From Paracoccaceae bacterium (GTDB lineage Bacteria; Pseudomonadota; Alphaproteobacteria; Rhodobacterales; Rhodobacteraceae), in the NCBI GenBank assembly GCA_015485015.1, contig WFUK01000418.1, positions 1-6,761 of the forward strand: a stretch of DNA of 6,761 nt, given 5' to 3'. Made by a program: the position numbers and the translations under genes. Within the stretch, counting starts at the first letter, position 1. Each line of letters begins with the position of its first letter. The notes under the pieces are model-generated. The model ran no database searches, was not told the DNA's origin, and worked only from the letters and a program-made list of their open reading frames with translations. This document shows, one piece after another, positions 1 through 6,249 of the stretch.

Positions 1-1
1 G

Positions 2-2746
2 CTATATGCCGAATTTATCGCGCTACACGGCGATCCGCTGGGGTATTTGAGCGACATCCTCAAGCATCAGGAGCTGTTTGAATATGGCTTTCACGCCGAG
101 GCCGCCGCCGAGGTCATCGGAGCCGAGCCGGAGCTGGACGAGGCGGAAATCCTGCATCGGGTGTTTGAAGGGTATTCCGACGAGGACATCCTGCGCTTGG
201 CCAAGGAAATGCTGCGCCACGCCAAAAAGCATGGTGAAGTGGTATCCAACGCCCTGACCCAGCGGCACGAAAATCCGGCATCGGCGGCTTTGCAGGCGCT
301 GGAAGCGGCGTTTTTGACCAGTGGCAAGCCCCGCAGCACCTCGCGCTTTCCGGTCAAGGCGATAAAAGACGCCTTTTCTCCGGCGCTGGATATGGTCACC
401 ACATTTATCGAACGGGTGGCAGAAGCCCGCCAAGCCCGCTTGGCGCAGGCGGCTTTTGAAAAGGCCCGCGCCTTGCATGATTTTGCCGTGGATTTTCTGG
501 AACAATATGCGCTGGAAAAAGCCGCCCACGGGGCGCTGGAATTCGAAGACCTGATCCGCAAGGCCGCCGCGCTTTTGCGCCATTCCGATATGGCGCAATG
601 GGTGCTTTACCGGCTGGATGGCGGCATCGATCATATCTTGGTGGACGAAGCGCAGGATACCAGCCCGAGGCAATGGGATATCGTGGCGGCGCTGGCCGAG
701 GAGATTTATGCCGCCGCCGCTGAATCTCCGCGCACGATTTTTGTGGTCGGGGATGAAAAGCAATCGATCTTTTCGTTTCAGGGGGCCGACCCGCGCGAAT
801 TTTCCCGCATCAAAGCCCTGCTGCACGAGCGCTTGGCGGCGGTGGATACGCCGATGTTTGAAGGGGCGCTGCAATGCTCGTTTCGCTCGGCCCCGCCGAT
901 ACTGGCCTTGGTGGACAAGGTTTTTGCCGGTGAGGCGCGCGGCGGAATTCAGGGCGAGATCAACCATATTTCGGTCGATGACGAACTGCCGGGGCGGGTC
1001 GAGATCTGGCCCTATTATGAAAAGCCCGAAAAGCCCGAGGCCGAGGCATGGGACGCGCCGGTGGACCGGCTCTCCGATCAGGATCCGGTGCAGCGCATTG
1101 CCCGGGATGTGGCGCTGCGGGTAGCCGAGATCATTCAAAGCGCGGTGGTTTTGCCGGGAAAAACCCGCCCCGTTCAGGCGGGCGATTTTTTGATCCTCGT
1201 GCAGTCTCGCGGCGATCTTTTCGGGGCATTGCTAAAGGCGCTCAAGGCCAAGGGCGTGCCGATTGCGGGGGCGGACCGGCTAAAGGTGGCCGAGGAGCTG
1301 GCGGTGAAAGACCTGCTGGCGGTGCTGCAATTCGCCGCCTGCCCCGAGGATGATCTAAGCTTGGCCGCCGCCCTGCGCTCGCCGCTTTGCGGGCGCTCGG
1401 AAGCGGCGCTTTTTGCGCTGGCCCATGGGCGGGAGGGCAGCTTGTGGCGGGCGGTGCAGCCCGATGAAATGCTGTCTGACATCCTGCGCCACGCGGATTA
1501 CGAGCGCCCCTACGAGCTGCTGGAACGGATATTGATCCGCCATAATGGCCGCAAAAACCTGCTGGCGCGGCTGGGCGAAGAAGCGGTTGAGGGCATGGAC
1601 GAACTTTTGCGGCTGGCGCTGGAATACGAGCAGCAGGCCGCGCCGAGCCTGACGGGCTTTCTGGATTGGGTGCGCGCCGACGAGATCGAGGTCAAACGGC
1701 AGTTTAACAAAGAGGACAACCTGCTGCGGATCATGACCGTGCATGGGGCCAAAGGGCTGGAATCGCCGATTGTGATCCTGCCGCAAACCGTGAAAAAATC
1801 CGATAAAAAAGGCAAGCCGATTTTGCCGCTGGGCGAGGGGCTGGCGGTGAGCGGACAAGGCACGGGGGAGCTGCCCGACGCCTTGCTGGAGGCGCATCAG
1901 CGCCAGCTTGCCCTGCAAGAAGAAGAAAAAATGCGGCTGCTTTATGTGGCGCTTACGCGGGCGGAAAAATGGCTGATCATTGCCGGATCAGGGGTGCGGA
2001 ATGCCGGTTCGGATAATTGGTATGATCCGGTATTTACGGCTGCTAAATCGCTGGGCGCGGTTGAAGGCGCGGATGGCGGGCTGGTGCTGGAAAATCGCTG
2101 GTCGCTGGAATCCGCCAAGCTTGAGCGCCCCGATATTCCCGCAATCGACCCGCCGGACTGGCTTACCTCCGCCGCGCCCAAGGCACAAAAACCGCCGCGC
2201 GCGCTTAGCCCGTCCAAGCTGGGCGGCGCGCATACGATTATCGGAGCCAGCCCCGCGCCCGATGCGCTGCTGCGCGGTGAGCAGATCCATATCCTGCTCG
2301 AACATCTGGTGGAGCTGCCGCCCAGCGAGCGCGCCGCCCGTGCCGCCAATCTGCTCGAGGCCCCGCTACACGGCGTGATTGACGAGGCGTTGGCGGTTTT
2401 ATCTGCGCCCGCGCTCGGCTTTATCTTTGCGCCGGAGGGGTTGCGCGAGGTGCCGATGAGCGCTGAAATAGATGGGCTTGGGCGGGTATCTGGCCGCATT
2501 GATGCCTTGATTATCGGCGATACCATTCTGGCGGTGGATTTCAAATCCAACCCGCAAGTGCCAGCCGCGCCCGCGCAGATCCCCGAAGCGTTTTTGCGGC
2601 AAATGGCGGCTTATCGGGCCGGCTTGCAGCAGATATGGCCGGATAAAACCATAAAAACCGCGCTGCTCTGGACCGCGACCCAAAGCCTGATGGAAATTCC
2701 GCCAGCTTTAACCGATGCGGCTTTGAAACGGGCAAGCACCGCTTGA
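2..2746 (+). CDS. addA: Double-strand break repair helicase-nuclease subunit AddA, 5'-truncated by the window edge
   Basis: AddA is the UvrD-like helicase plus RecB-type nuclease subunit of the cytoplasmic AddAB complex, which resects double-strand ends for RecA-dependent repair. The frame is open from base 2, so the gene begins before the window; 914 residues are present. Residues are numbered here from base 2. Helicase motifs: DEAQDT (215-220, Walker B/motif II), GDEKQSIFSFQGA (250-262, motif III), QCSFRS (291-296, motif IV), MTVHGAKGLE (578-587, motif V) and LLYVALTRAE (646-655, motif VI). The C-terminal nuclease domain has GEQIH (His763), Asp834 in GRID, Asp846 and Lys848 in VDFKS, and Gln867/Tyr871 in QMAAY, so all the expected RecB-family nuclease residues are visible. 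The Walker A region is missing; family members are usually somewhat over 1,100 residues, so roughly 200 or more lie upstream. A TTG at 47 is not a believable start, because the upstream codons continue the same protein. In related genomes addB normally lies upstream. Confidence 0.95.
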   Translation, partial: LYAEFIALHGDPLGYLSDILKHQELFEYGFHAEAAAEVIGAEPELDEAEILHRVFEGYSDEDILRLAKEMLRHAKKHGEVVSNALTQRHENPASAALQALEAAFLTSGKPRSTSRFPVKAIKDAFSPALDMVTTFIERVAEARQARLAQAAFEKARALHDFAVDFLEQYALEKAAHGALEFEDLIRKAAALLRHSDMAQWVLYRLDGGIDHILVDEAQDTSPRQWDIVAALAEEIYAAAAESPRTIFVVGDEKQSIFSFQGADPREFSRIKALLHERLAAVDTPMFEGALQCSFRSAPPILALVDKVFAGEARGGIQGEINHISVDDELPGRVEIWPYYEKPEKPEAEAWDAPVDRLSDQDPVQRIARDVALRVAEIIQSAVVLPGKTRPVQAGDFLILVQSRGDLFGALLKALKAKGVPIAGADRLKVAEELAVKDLLAVLQFAACPEDDLSLAAALRSPLCGRSEAALFALAHGREGSLWRAVQPDEMLSDILRHADYERPYELLERILIRHNGRKNLLARLGEEAVEGMDELLRLALEYEQQAAPSLTGFLDWVRADEIEVKRQFNKEDNLLRIMTVHGAKGLESPIVILPQTVKKSDKKGKPILPLGEGLAVSGQGTGELPDALLEAHQRQLALQEEEKMRLLYVALTRAEKWLIIAGSGVRNAGSDNWYDPVFTAAKSLGAVEGADGGLVLENRWSLESAKLERPDIPAIDPPDWLTSAAPKAQKPPRALSPSKLGGAHTIIGASPAPDALLRGEQIHILLEHLVELPPSERAARAANLLEAPLHGVIDEALAVLSAPALGFIFAPEGLREVPMSAEIDGLGRVSGRIDALIIGDTILAVDFKSNPQVPAAPAQIPEAFLRQMAAYRAGLQQIWPDKTIKTALLWTATQSLMEIPPALTDAALKRASTA

Positions 2747-2770
2747 CGAGGGGCATGAGGCTACCTAGAT
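2742..2770 (+). promoter_or_regulatory. Predicted housekeeping-sigma promoter for trxA, overlapping the addA stop codon
   Basis: CTTGAC at 2742-2747 and CTAGAT at 2765-2770 are separated by exactly 17 bases. This matches the alphaproteobacterial housekeeping pattern (CTTGAC, 17-base spacer, CTATAT-like -10) at all six -35 positions and five of six -10 positions. The -35 element contains the addA TGA stop at 2744-2746. Transcription would start around 2776-2780, giving a trxA leader of about 30 bases. A TATAAC at 2775-2780 is an alternative -10, but its spacing of 26 bases from the same -35 is too long. This is inferred from the sequence pattern only. Confidence 0.55.
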
Positions 2771-2793
2771 TAGGTATAACGAAATTTGAATGT

Positions 2794-2799
2794 GAGGAG
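2794..2799 (+). promoter_or_regulatory. Ribosome binding site that fixes the trxA GTG start
   Basis: GAGGAG lies seven bases before the GTG at 2807. It decides between that GTG and the in-frame TTG at 2786, which lies upstream of this site and would add seven residues not expected on a thioredoxin. Confidence 0.8.
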
Positions 2800-2806
2800 T
2801 CCCGCC

Positions 2807-3127
2807 GTGGCAACTGTAAAAGTAACCGATAGCAATTTTCAGGCCGAAGTGCTTGAATCCACCGTGCCTGTAGTGGTTGATTTCTGGGCCGAGTGGTGTG
2901 GCCCATGCAAAATGATCGGGCCGGCTTTGGAAGAATTGGCTGTGGAATATGGTGATAGCGTAAAAATCGCCAAGCTGAATGTGGATGAAAATTCCAACAT
3001 TCCGGCGCAAATGGGCATTCGCGGCATTCCGGCGCTGTTTTTGTTCAAGGGCGGCGAAGTGGTGGCGAATAAAACCGGCGCGGCCCCGAAAGCGGCGCTC
3101 AAAAGCTGGATTGACGGCGCAATCTAA
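2807..3127 (+). CDS. trxA: Thioredoxin
   Basis: This is a cytoplasmic disulfide reductase that receives electrons from thioredoxin reductase and reduces clients such as ribonucleotide reductase, methionine sulfoxide reductase and peroxiredoxins. The protein has 106 residues, the normal size for a one-domain thioredoxin. The active site is WCGPC (Trp30, Cys31, Cys34), preceded by the buried acid Asp25 in VVVDFW; the cis-proline is Pro75 in GIPAL. An Ala follows the cis-proline where E. coli has Thr. GTG at 2807 is chosen as the start because GAGGAG lies seven bases upstream and the resulting N-terminus (MATVKVTD) is typical of the family. The gene sits 60 bases after addA, a neighbourhood common in Rhodobacterales. 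It appears to have its own promoter and a terminator directly after it, so it can be expressed independently of addA. Confidence 0.97.
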   Translation: MATVKVTDSNFQAEVLESTVPVVVDFWAEWCGPCKMIGPALEELAVEYGDSVKIAKLNVDENSNIPAQMGIRGIPALFLFKGGEVVANKTGAAPKAALKSWIDGAI

Positions 3128-3150
3128 CGCCCTCGAATAGCCAAATATCA

Positions 3151-3180
3151 GCCCCTATCGGAAACGGTGGGGGCTTTTTT
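3151..3180 (+). terminator. Intrinsic terminator after trxA
   Basis: A ten-base-pair stem (3151-3160 with 3165-3174, including two G-U pairs) closes on a GAAA tetraloop at 3161-3164 and is followed by six T residues at 3175-3180. The stem base is GCCCC/GGGGC. It starts 23 bases after the trxA stop codon and is the clearest terminator in the window. It should isolate the protease gene from addA/trxA transcription. Confidence 0.92.
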
Positions 3181-3264
3181 ATGCGCAAGGCAGATTATCC
3201 TCGACAGAGGGATGCACGGTATAGTAATAATTAGGGAGCTATTTACTTCGGTTAAGGATTAATT

Positions 3265-4722
3265 ATGGCCTTCGCAGATCCCGCCTTGCAAGAGTGGAAA
3301 AATTCAGCCCAGCCGGTGGATGACACCCTGTCAGCCTCTAAATCTGCGCCGTTGCCCACCTATACCAACGATCAAATATCGGATTTTCTGGTTTATAACT
3401 GGCTGGGTGGCGCAAGTTTCAATCTCGGCGCGGGCCGCACCATCACCGTTGACCTTAGCAATCTCACCCCGTCCGGCCAGCCGAATTCCGGCTTTGATAT
3501 TGCATGGAGCGCGCTGGAAGCCTGGAGCATGGTGACCGGAATTACTTTTGTGAATTCAGTAGGTTCGGCGCAAATCACCTTTTATGACAATCAGACAGGC
3601 GCTTTTGCCGGGCCGGACGCCTATTCCGGCCAAGGCGGCACGATTTTCAATTCATCCGTTAATGTTGGCACCGGCTGGATCTCCGGAAATGGCGATACCA
3701 TCGATTCCTATAGCTTCATGACCTATATGCACGAAATCGGCCATGCGATGGGGCTGGATCACGCTGGCAATTACGATGGAAACGCCACCTATATCACCCA
3801 AGGGCCGGCCGCATATGGCAACAACCACTATCTGAATGATTCGTGGCAAGCCACGGTTATGTCCTATTTCAGCCAGCTAGAGGCCAGCACCGGCTCTTAT
3901 CAATATCTGCTCACGCCGATGATTGCCGATATTTTGGCGATGCAAACCCTTTATGGCACAGTCGGCACCCTCCGCTTGGGCGATACGGTATATGGCACAG
4001 GCTCCAACGCGGGCGGCTATTATGATGTGGAGCTAGGCCCGGACCGCGCCTTTACCCTGATCGATGATGGCGGCATTGATACCATCAATTTCTCGGGCGA
4101 CTTATTTAGCCAAACCGTGGATCTAAACCCCGAAACGATTTCAGATGTTGGCGGGCTTACCGGCAATATGCTGATCATGCGCGATACCATCATCGAAAAT
4201 TACTTTGCCGGACAAGGCAGTGATAAGGTGGTTGGCAATATCGCGGATAACTGGATTAAAGGCGGATCGGGCCTCGACAGATTGATCGGCGGCGACGGCA
4301 ATGACAGCCTGAACGGCAACGGCAAAGACGACATCCTGCGCGGCGGTTTGGGCAATGATACCCTGCGTGGTGGATCGGGCGCTGATAAACTATTTGGCCA
4401 AGAAGGCGATGATGTGCTAATGGGCGGCGTAGGGCGCGATCGACTGGTCGGCGGCGCGGGCAATGATACCTTTGTCTTCAAAAGCGGCTGGGCTGTGGAC
4501 CGGATCAACGATTTTGAAGATAACATAGACACCATCCGGCTGGATTCCGCGCTATGGGGCGGCGGGCTTACCGTGACAGACGTGCTGAACACCTATGGCT
4601 CGGTTATGACCACCGCAGGCGGCACTAGCTATGTCGAGCTTGATTTCGGCGCGGGGGATATCCTGAAAGTATTCGGCGTCACCACCACGGCTGCGCTGCT
4701 GGACGATATCACTATTTTCTAG
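3265..4722 (+). CDS. Serralysin-family (M10) secreted zinc metalloprotease with RTX repeats
   Basis: This is a predicted extracellular endopeptidase of 485 residues, close to the usual serralysin length. The catalytic domain (about 30-235) carries [11 protein letters not shown] at 156-166, with zinc ligands His156, His160 and His166 and catalytic Glu157. The Met-turn is VMSYF (Met199), with Tyr201 as the likely fourth zinc ligand. A conserved [15 protein letters not shown] stretch (217-231) ends the domain. Ten RTX nonapeptides follow at 316-405 and should bind calcium and fold outside the cell. The protein has no N-terminal signal peptide, no cysteine, and ends in a short hydrophobic tail after acidic residues (DDITIF). 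These traits fit C-terminal-signal type I secretion. No ABC exporter, membrane-fusion protein or inhibitor gene is present in the window. AAGGA at 3254-3258, six bases before the ATG, supports the start. It sits alone, after a terminator. Natural substrate is unknown; nutrient scavenging is the simplest guess. Confidence 0.95.
   Translation: MAFADPALQEWKNSAQPVDDTLSASKSAPLPTYTNDQISDFLVYNWLGGASFNLGAGRTITVDLSNLTPSGQPNSGFDIAWSALEAWSMVTGITFVNSVGSAQITFYDNQTGAFAGPDAYSGQGGTIFNSSVNVGTGWISGNGDTIDSYSFMTYMHEIGHAMGLDHAGNYDGNATYITQGPAAYGNNHYLNDSWQATVMSYFSQLEASTGSYQYLLTPMIADILAMQTLYGTVGTLRLGDTVYGTGSNAGGYYDVELGPDRAFTLIDDGGIDTINFSGDLFSQTVDLNPETISDVGGLTGNMLIMRDTIIENYFAGQGSDKVVGNIADNWIKGGSGLDRLIGGDGNDSLNGNGKDDILRGGLGNDTLRGGSGADKLFGQEGDDVLMGGVGRDRLVGGAGNDTFVFKSGWAVDRINDFEDNIDTIRLDSALWGGGLTVTDVLNTYGSVMTTAGGTSYVELDFGAGDILKVFGVTTTAALLDDITIF
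4210..4479 (+). repeat. RTX calcium-binding nonapeptide block (ten units) within the M10 protease gene
   Basis: Ten consecutive nine-residue units (protein residues 316-405) follow the GGxGxDxLx pattern. Units 3, 4, 6, 7 and 9 are good matches, for example [18 protein letters not shown] and GLGNDTLRG. Unit 2 (NIADNWIKG) has lost most of the glycines, unit 5 (NGKDDILRG) and unit 8 (QEGDDVLMG) are shifted or degenerate, and unit 10 (GAGNDTFVF) is the usual exit unit leading to the C-terminal secretion region. At DNA level the units are diverged, so this is a protein repeat and not a recent tandem duplication. Confidence 0.9.
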
Positions 4723-4750
4723 CTTGCACGGGCTTACAGCTTGAGCGGGC
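4721..4750 (+). repeat. Imperfect 13-base direct repeat between the protease and carbonic anhydrase genes
   Basis: AGCTTGCACGGGC at 4721-4733 and AGCTTGAGCGGGC at 4738-4750 match at 11 of 13 positions and are spaced 17 bases start to start. The first copy overlaps the protease stop codon by two bases. The second contains CTTGAG (4740-4745), which with GCATAT at 4763-4768 (17-base spacer) could be a weak promoter for the carbonic anhydrase. The repeat could be a binding site or chance; nothing else supports a function. Confidence 0.35.
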
Positions 4751-4801
4751 AGGTATTTTCAGGCATATGGAGGCGACGACACTCACTCAGGAGCGCCTAA
4801 C

Positions 4802-5449
4802 ATGCATACCATCTCGCCTTTGCCCGAATATCTCGTATCCCGCTATCGCGATTGGAAAGACGATATTTTTCCCGAAAAGCAAGCCAAGCACGCCCGGCTG
4901 GCTTCCGAAGGGCAAAGCCCCAAGGTGATGGTGATTTCCTGCTGCGATAGCCGCGTGCATGTGACCTCGATTTTCGGCGTTGAAACCGGCGAGTTTTTCA
5001 TCCATCGCAACGTGGCCAATCTGGTGCCGCCCTTTATCGAAGACGATGCCCATCACGGCACCTCTGCCGCCATCGAATTTGCCGTAACCGCGCTGAAGAT
5101 CGAGCATCTGGTAGTGCTTGGCCATTCGCAATGTGGCGGGGTAAAACACTGCCACGATATTTGCCATGGCGATATTCAGGTCACTAAAAAGGGATTTGTC
5201 GATCGCTGGATGGATATCTTGCGGCCCGGCTACGAGCGGGTAAAACACATCGATCAAGACGAGGCCCGCGTCACCGCGCTGGAGCATACCGGCGTGGTGA
5301 TCGCCATGGAAAACCTGCTCGGCTTTCCATTTGTGCGCGCTGCGGTCGATAGCGGCCAGCTGAGCCTGCACGGCCTGTGGCATTCGATCGGAGACGGGGT
5401 TTTGATGCAATATAACGGTAAGGCGCAACGGTTCGAGCCGGTTGGATAA
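4802..5449 (+). CDS. Beta-class carbonic anhydrase
   Basis: This enzyme interconverts CO2 and bicarbonate in the cytoplasm, supplying bicarbonate to carboxylases and helping pH balance. The 215-residue length is normal for bacterial beta enzymes. Zinc ligands are Cys47, His108 and Cys111, seen in CCDSR (47-51) and GHSQCGGV (107-114); the Asp49-Arg51 pair of the CxDxR motif is intact. HRNVAN (68-73) and SAAIEFAV (88-95) are further family signatures. No signal peptide is visible. AGGAG at 4789-4793, eight bases before the ATG, supports the start. The 79-base gap before it has no clear terminator for the protease, so read-through is possible, and only a weak promoter candidate is visible. The next gene starts on the base after its stop codon. 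Family assignment is firm; physiological role is inferred. Confidence 0.96.
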   Translation: MHTISPLPEYLVSRYRDWKDDIFPEKQAKHARLASEGQSPKVMVISCCDSRVHVTSIFGVETGEFFIHRNVANLVPPFIEDDAHHGTSAAIEFAVTALKIEHLVVLGHSQCGGVKHCHDICHGDIQVTKKGFVDRWMDILRPGYERVKHIDQDEARVTALEHTGVVIAMENLLGFPFVRAAVDSGQLSLHGLWHSIGDGVLMQYNGKAQRFEPVG

Positions 5450-6172
5450 GTGGCGGAGATTCGGCTATATGTCAGCGGCCCGCTGGAGACCAACCGCGTG
5501 TTGCCGCTGGATACCGCCCAGAGCGCCTATCTATTTGGCGTGATGCGCCGAAAGCTCGGCGACGAGCTGCGGGTTTTTGACGGGAAAAGCGGTGAATGGC
5601 GAGCCGAGGTCGCCAAGGCCAACAAGCGCAACGGGTTGCTGTTATGTGTGGAACCCGTGCTGCCCCAAGCCACCCCGCCGGATCTTTGGCTGCTATTTGC
5701 GCCGATCAAAAAGGCCCGCACCGCCTTTGTGGTCGAAAAAGCAGTGGAGATGGGGGTGCAAAAAGTGCTGCCCGTGACAACCGATTTCACCAATGAGCGG
5801 ATCAATATCGGCCGGATGCAGGCCCACGCAATCGAGGCCGCCGAGCAATGCGGCGCGACCTTTGTGCCGGATGTCGCCGAGCCGGTCAGGCTGTTGGACA
5901 TGCTGGAAAGCTGGCCCGAAAACCGCAAGCTGGTTTTTTGTGACGAAAGGCGAGAGGCGCTGCCTGTGGCTACGGCTTTGGCCCGCGAAACGGCTGGCGC
6001 TTGGGCGATCGTGATCGGGCCGGAGGGCGGGTTTTCCCCGGAAGAAGTGGCGGCGCTTAGAGGGAGGGACGCGGTCGTTAGCGTCTCGCTCGGGCCTCGG
6101 ATTTTGCGTGCCGATACCGCGGCTGTGGCGGCGATCACCGCATGGCAAATGGCGCTGGGGGATTGGCGATGA
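5450..6172 (+). CDS. rsmE: 16S rRNA (uracil(1498)-N(3))-methyltransferase RsmE
   Basis: RsmE uses S-adenosylmethionine to methylate N3 of U1498 of 16S rRNA (E. coli numbering), near the decoding site of the 30S subunit. The protein has 240 residues. Residues 1-68 resemble the PUA-like RNA-binding domain (IRLYVSG, AYLFGVMR). The SPOUT methyltransferase domain follows, with APIKKAR (84-90), VEKAVEMG (95-102), EAAEQCG (129-135), VIGPEGGFSPEE (188-199) and SLGPRILRADTA (213-224); the last two form the knotted cofactor site. The start is GTG, directly abutting the TAA of the carbonic anhydrase gene. Only a weak GGA lies just upstream, so translation probably depends on ribosomes finishing the gene before. 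Its TGA stop overlaps the ATG of a small downstream ORF. Neighbourhood in other Rhodobacterales often differs, so the pairing with carbonic anhydrase probably reflects co-transcription without a direct functional link. Confidence 0.96.
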   Translation: MAEIRLYVSGPLETNRVLPLDTAQSAYLFGVMRRKLGDELRVFDGKSGEWRAEVAKANKRNGLLLCVEPVLPQATPPDLWLLFAPIKKARTAFVVEKAVEMGVQKVLPVTTDFTNERINIGRMQAHAIEAAEQCGATFVPDVAEPVRLLDMLESWPENRKLVFCDERREALPVATALARETAGAWAIVIGPEGGFSPEEVAALRGRDAVVSVSLGPRILRADTAAVAAITAWQMALGDWR

Positions 6173-6249
6173 TGATGAAGCATAAAGGCGCGCTTGGCTT
6201 CAAGCAGATGGGTGAATACCGGATCGTCCTGTTCGGAGAGCCACTATGA
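6169..6249 (+). CDS. Possible 26-residue peptide or translational coupler between rsmE and the membrane-protein gene
   Basis: The ORF begins with three consecutive ATG codons (6169, 6172, 6175). The first overlaps the rsmE stop as ATGA, and its own TGA overlaps the ATG of the next gene, again as ATGA. The peptide starts MMMKHKGALGFKQ and ends FGEPL; it is basic at the start and has no membrane segment or known motif. GGGGGA at 6157-6162 is a possible ribosome binding site, six bases before the first ATG. An in-frame ATG at 6142 inside rsmE would give 35 residues. I do not recognise a family. It could be a real small protein, a coupler that carries ribosomes from rsmE to the next gene, or a chance ORF; the overlaps at both ends argue mildly against chance. 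Confidence 0.35.
   Translation: MMMKHKGALGFKQMGEYRIVLFGEPL
6235..6240 (+). promoter_or_regulatory. Ribosome binding site for the downstream membrane protein
   Basis: GGAGAG lies five bases before the ATG at 6246 and inside the 26-codon ORF. It supports this start, and its position means ribosomes translating the small ORF would cover or unmask it. Confidence 0.6.

Noticed and set aside
23..1138. A 371-residue antisense ORF opposite the 5' part of addA
   Set aside because: It mirrors the codon pattern of the strongly supported addA frame in GC-rich DNA; its arginine-rich translation shows no recognisable domain.
2786..2806. An upstream TTG start that would extend thioredoxin by seven residues
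   Set aside because: It lies before the GAGGAG site, and the extension is not expected for the family; GTG at 2807 fits both spacing and length.
3200..3230. A possible promoter for the M10 protease (CTCGAC at 3200-3205 with TATAGT at 3220-3225 or AATAAT at 3226-3231)
   Set aside because: The spacers are 14 and 20 bases, outside the usual range, so neither pairing is good enough to annotate, although a promoter is expected after the terminator.
4723..4801. A terminator for the M10 protease gene
   Set aside because: I found no GC-rich hairpin followed by a T run; the only structure is the direct repeat, so no terminator is called.
4787..5428. A 213-residue minus-strand ORF opposite the carbonic anhydrase gene
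   Set aside because: The plus strand encodes a complete beta-carbonic anhydrase with all zinc ligands; the antisense frame is a shadow with no motif.
5527..6183. A 218-residue minus-strand ORF opposite rsmE
   Set aside because: It is serine-rich, low-information, and antisense to a complete RsmE; treated as a shadow frame.
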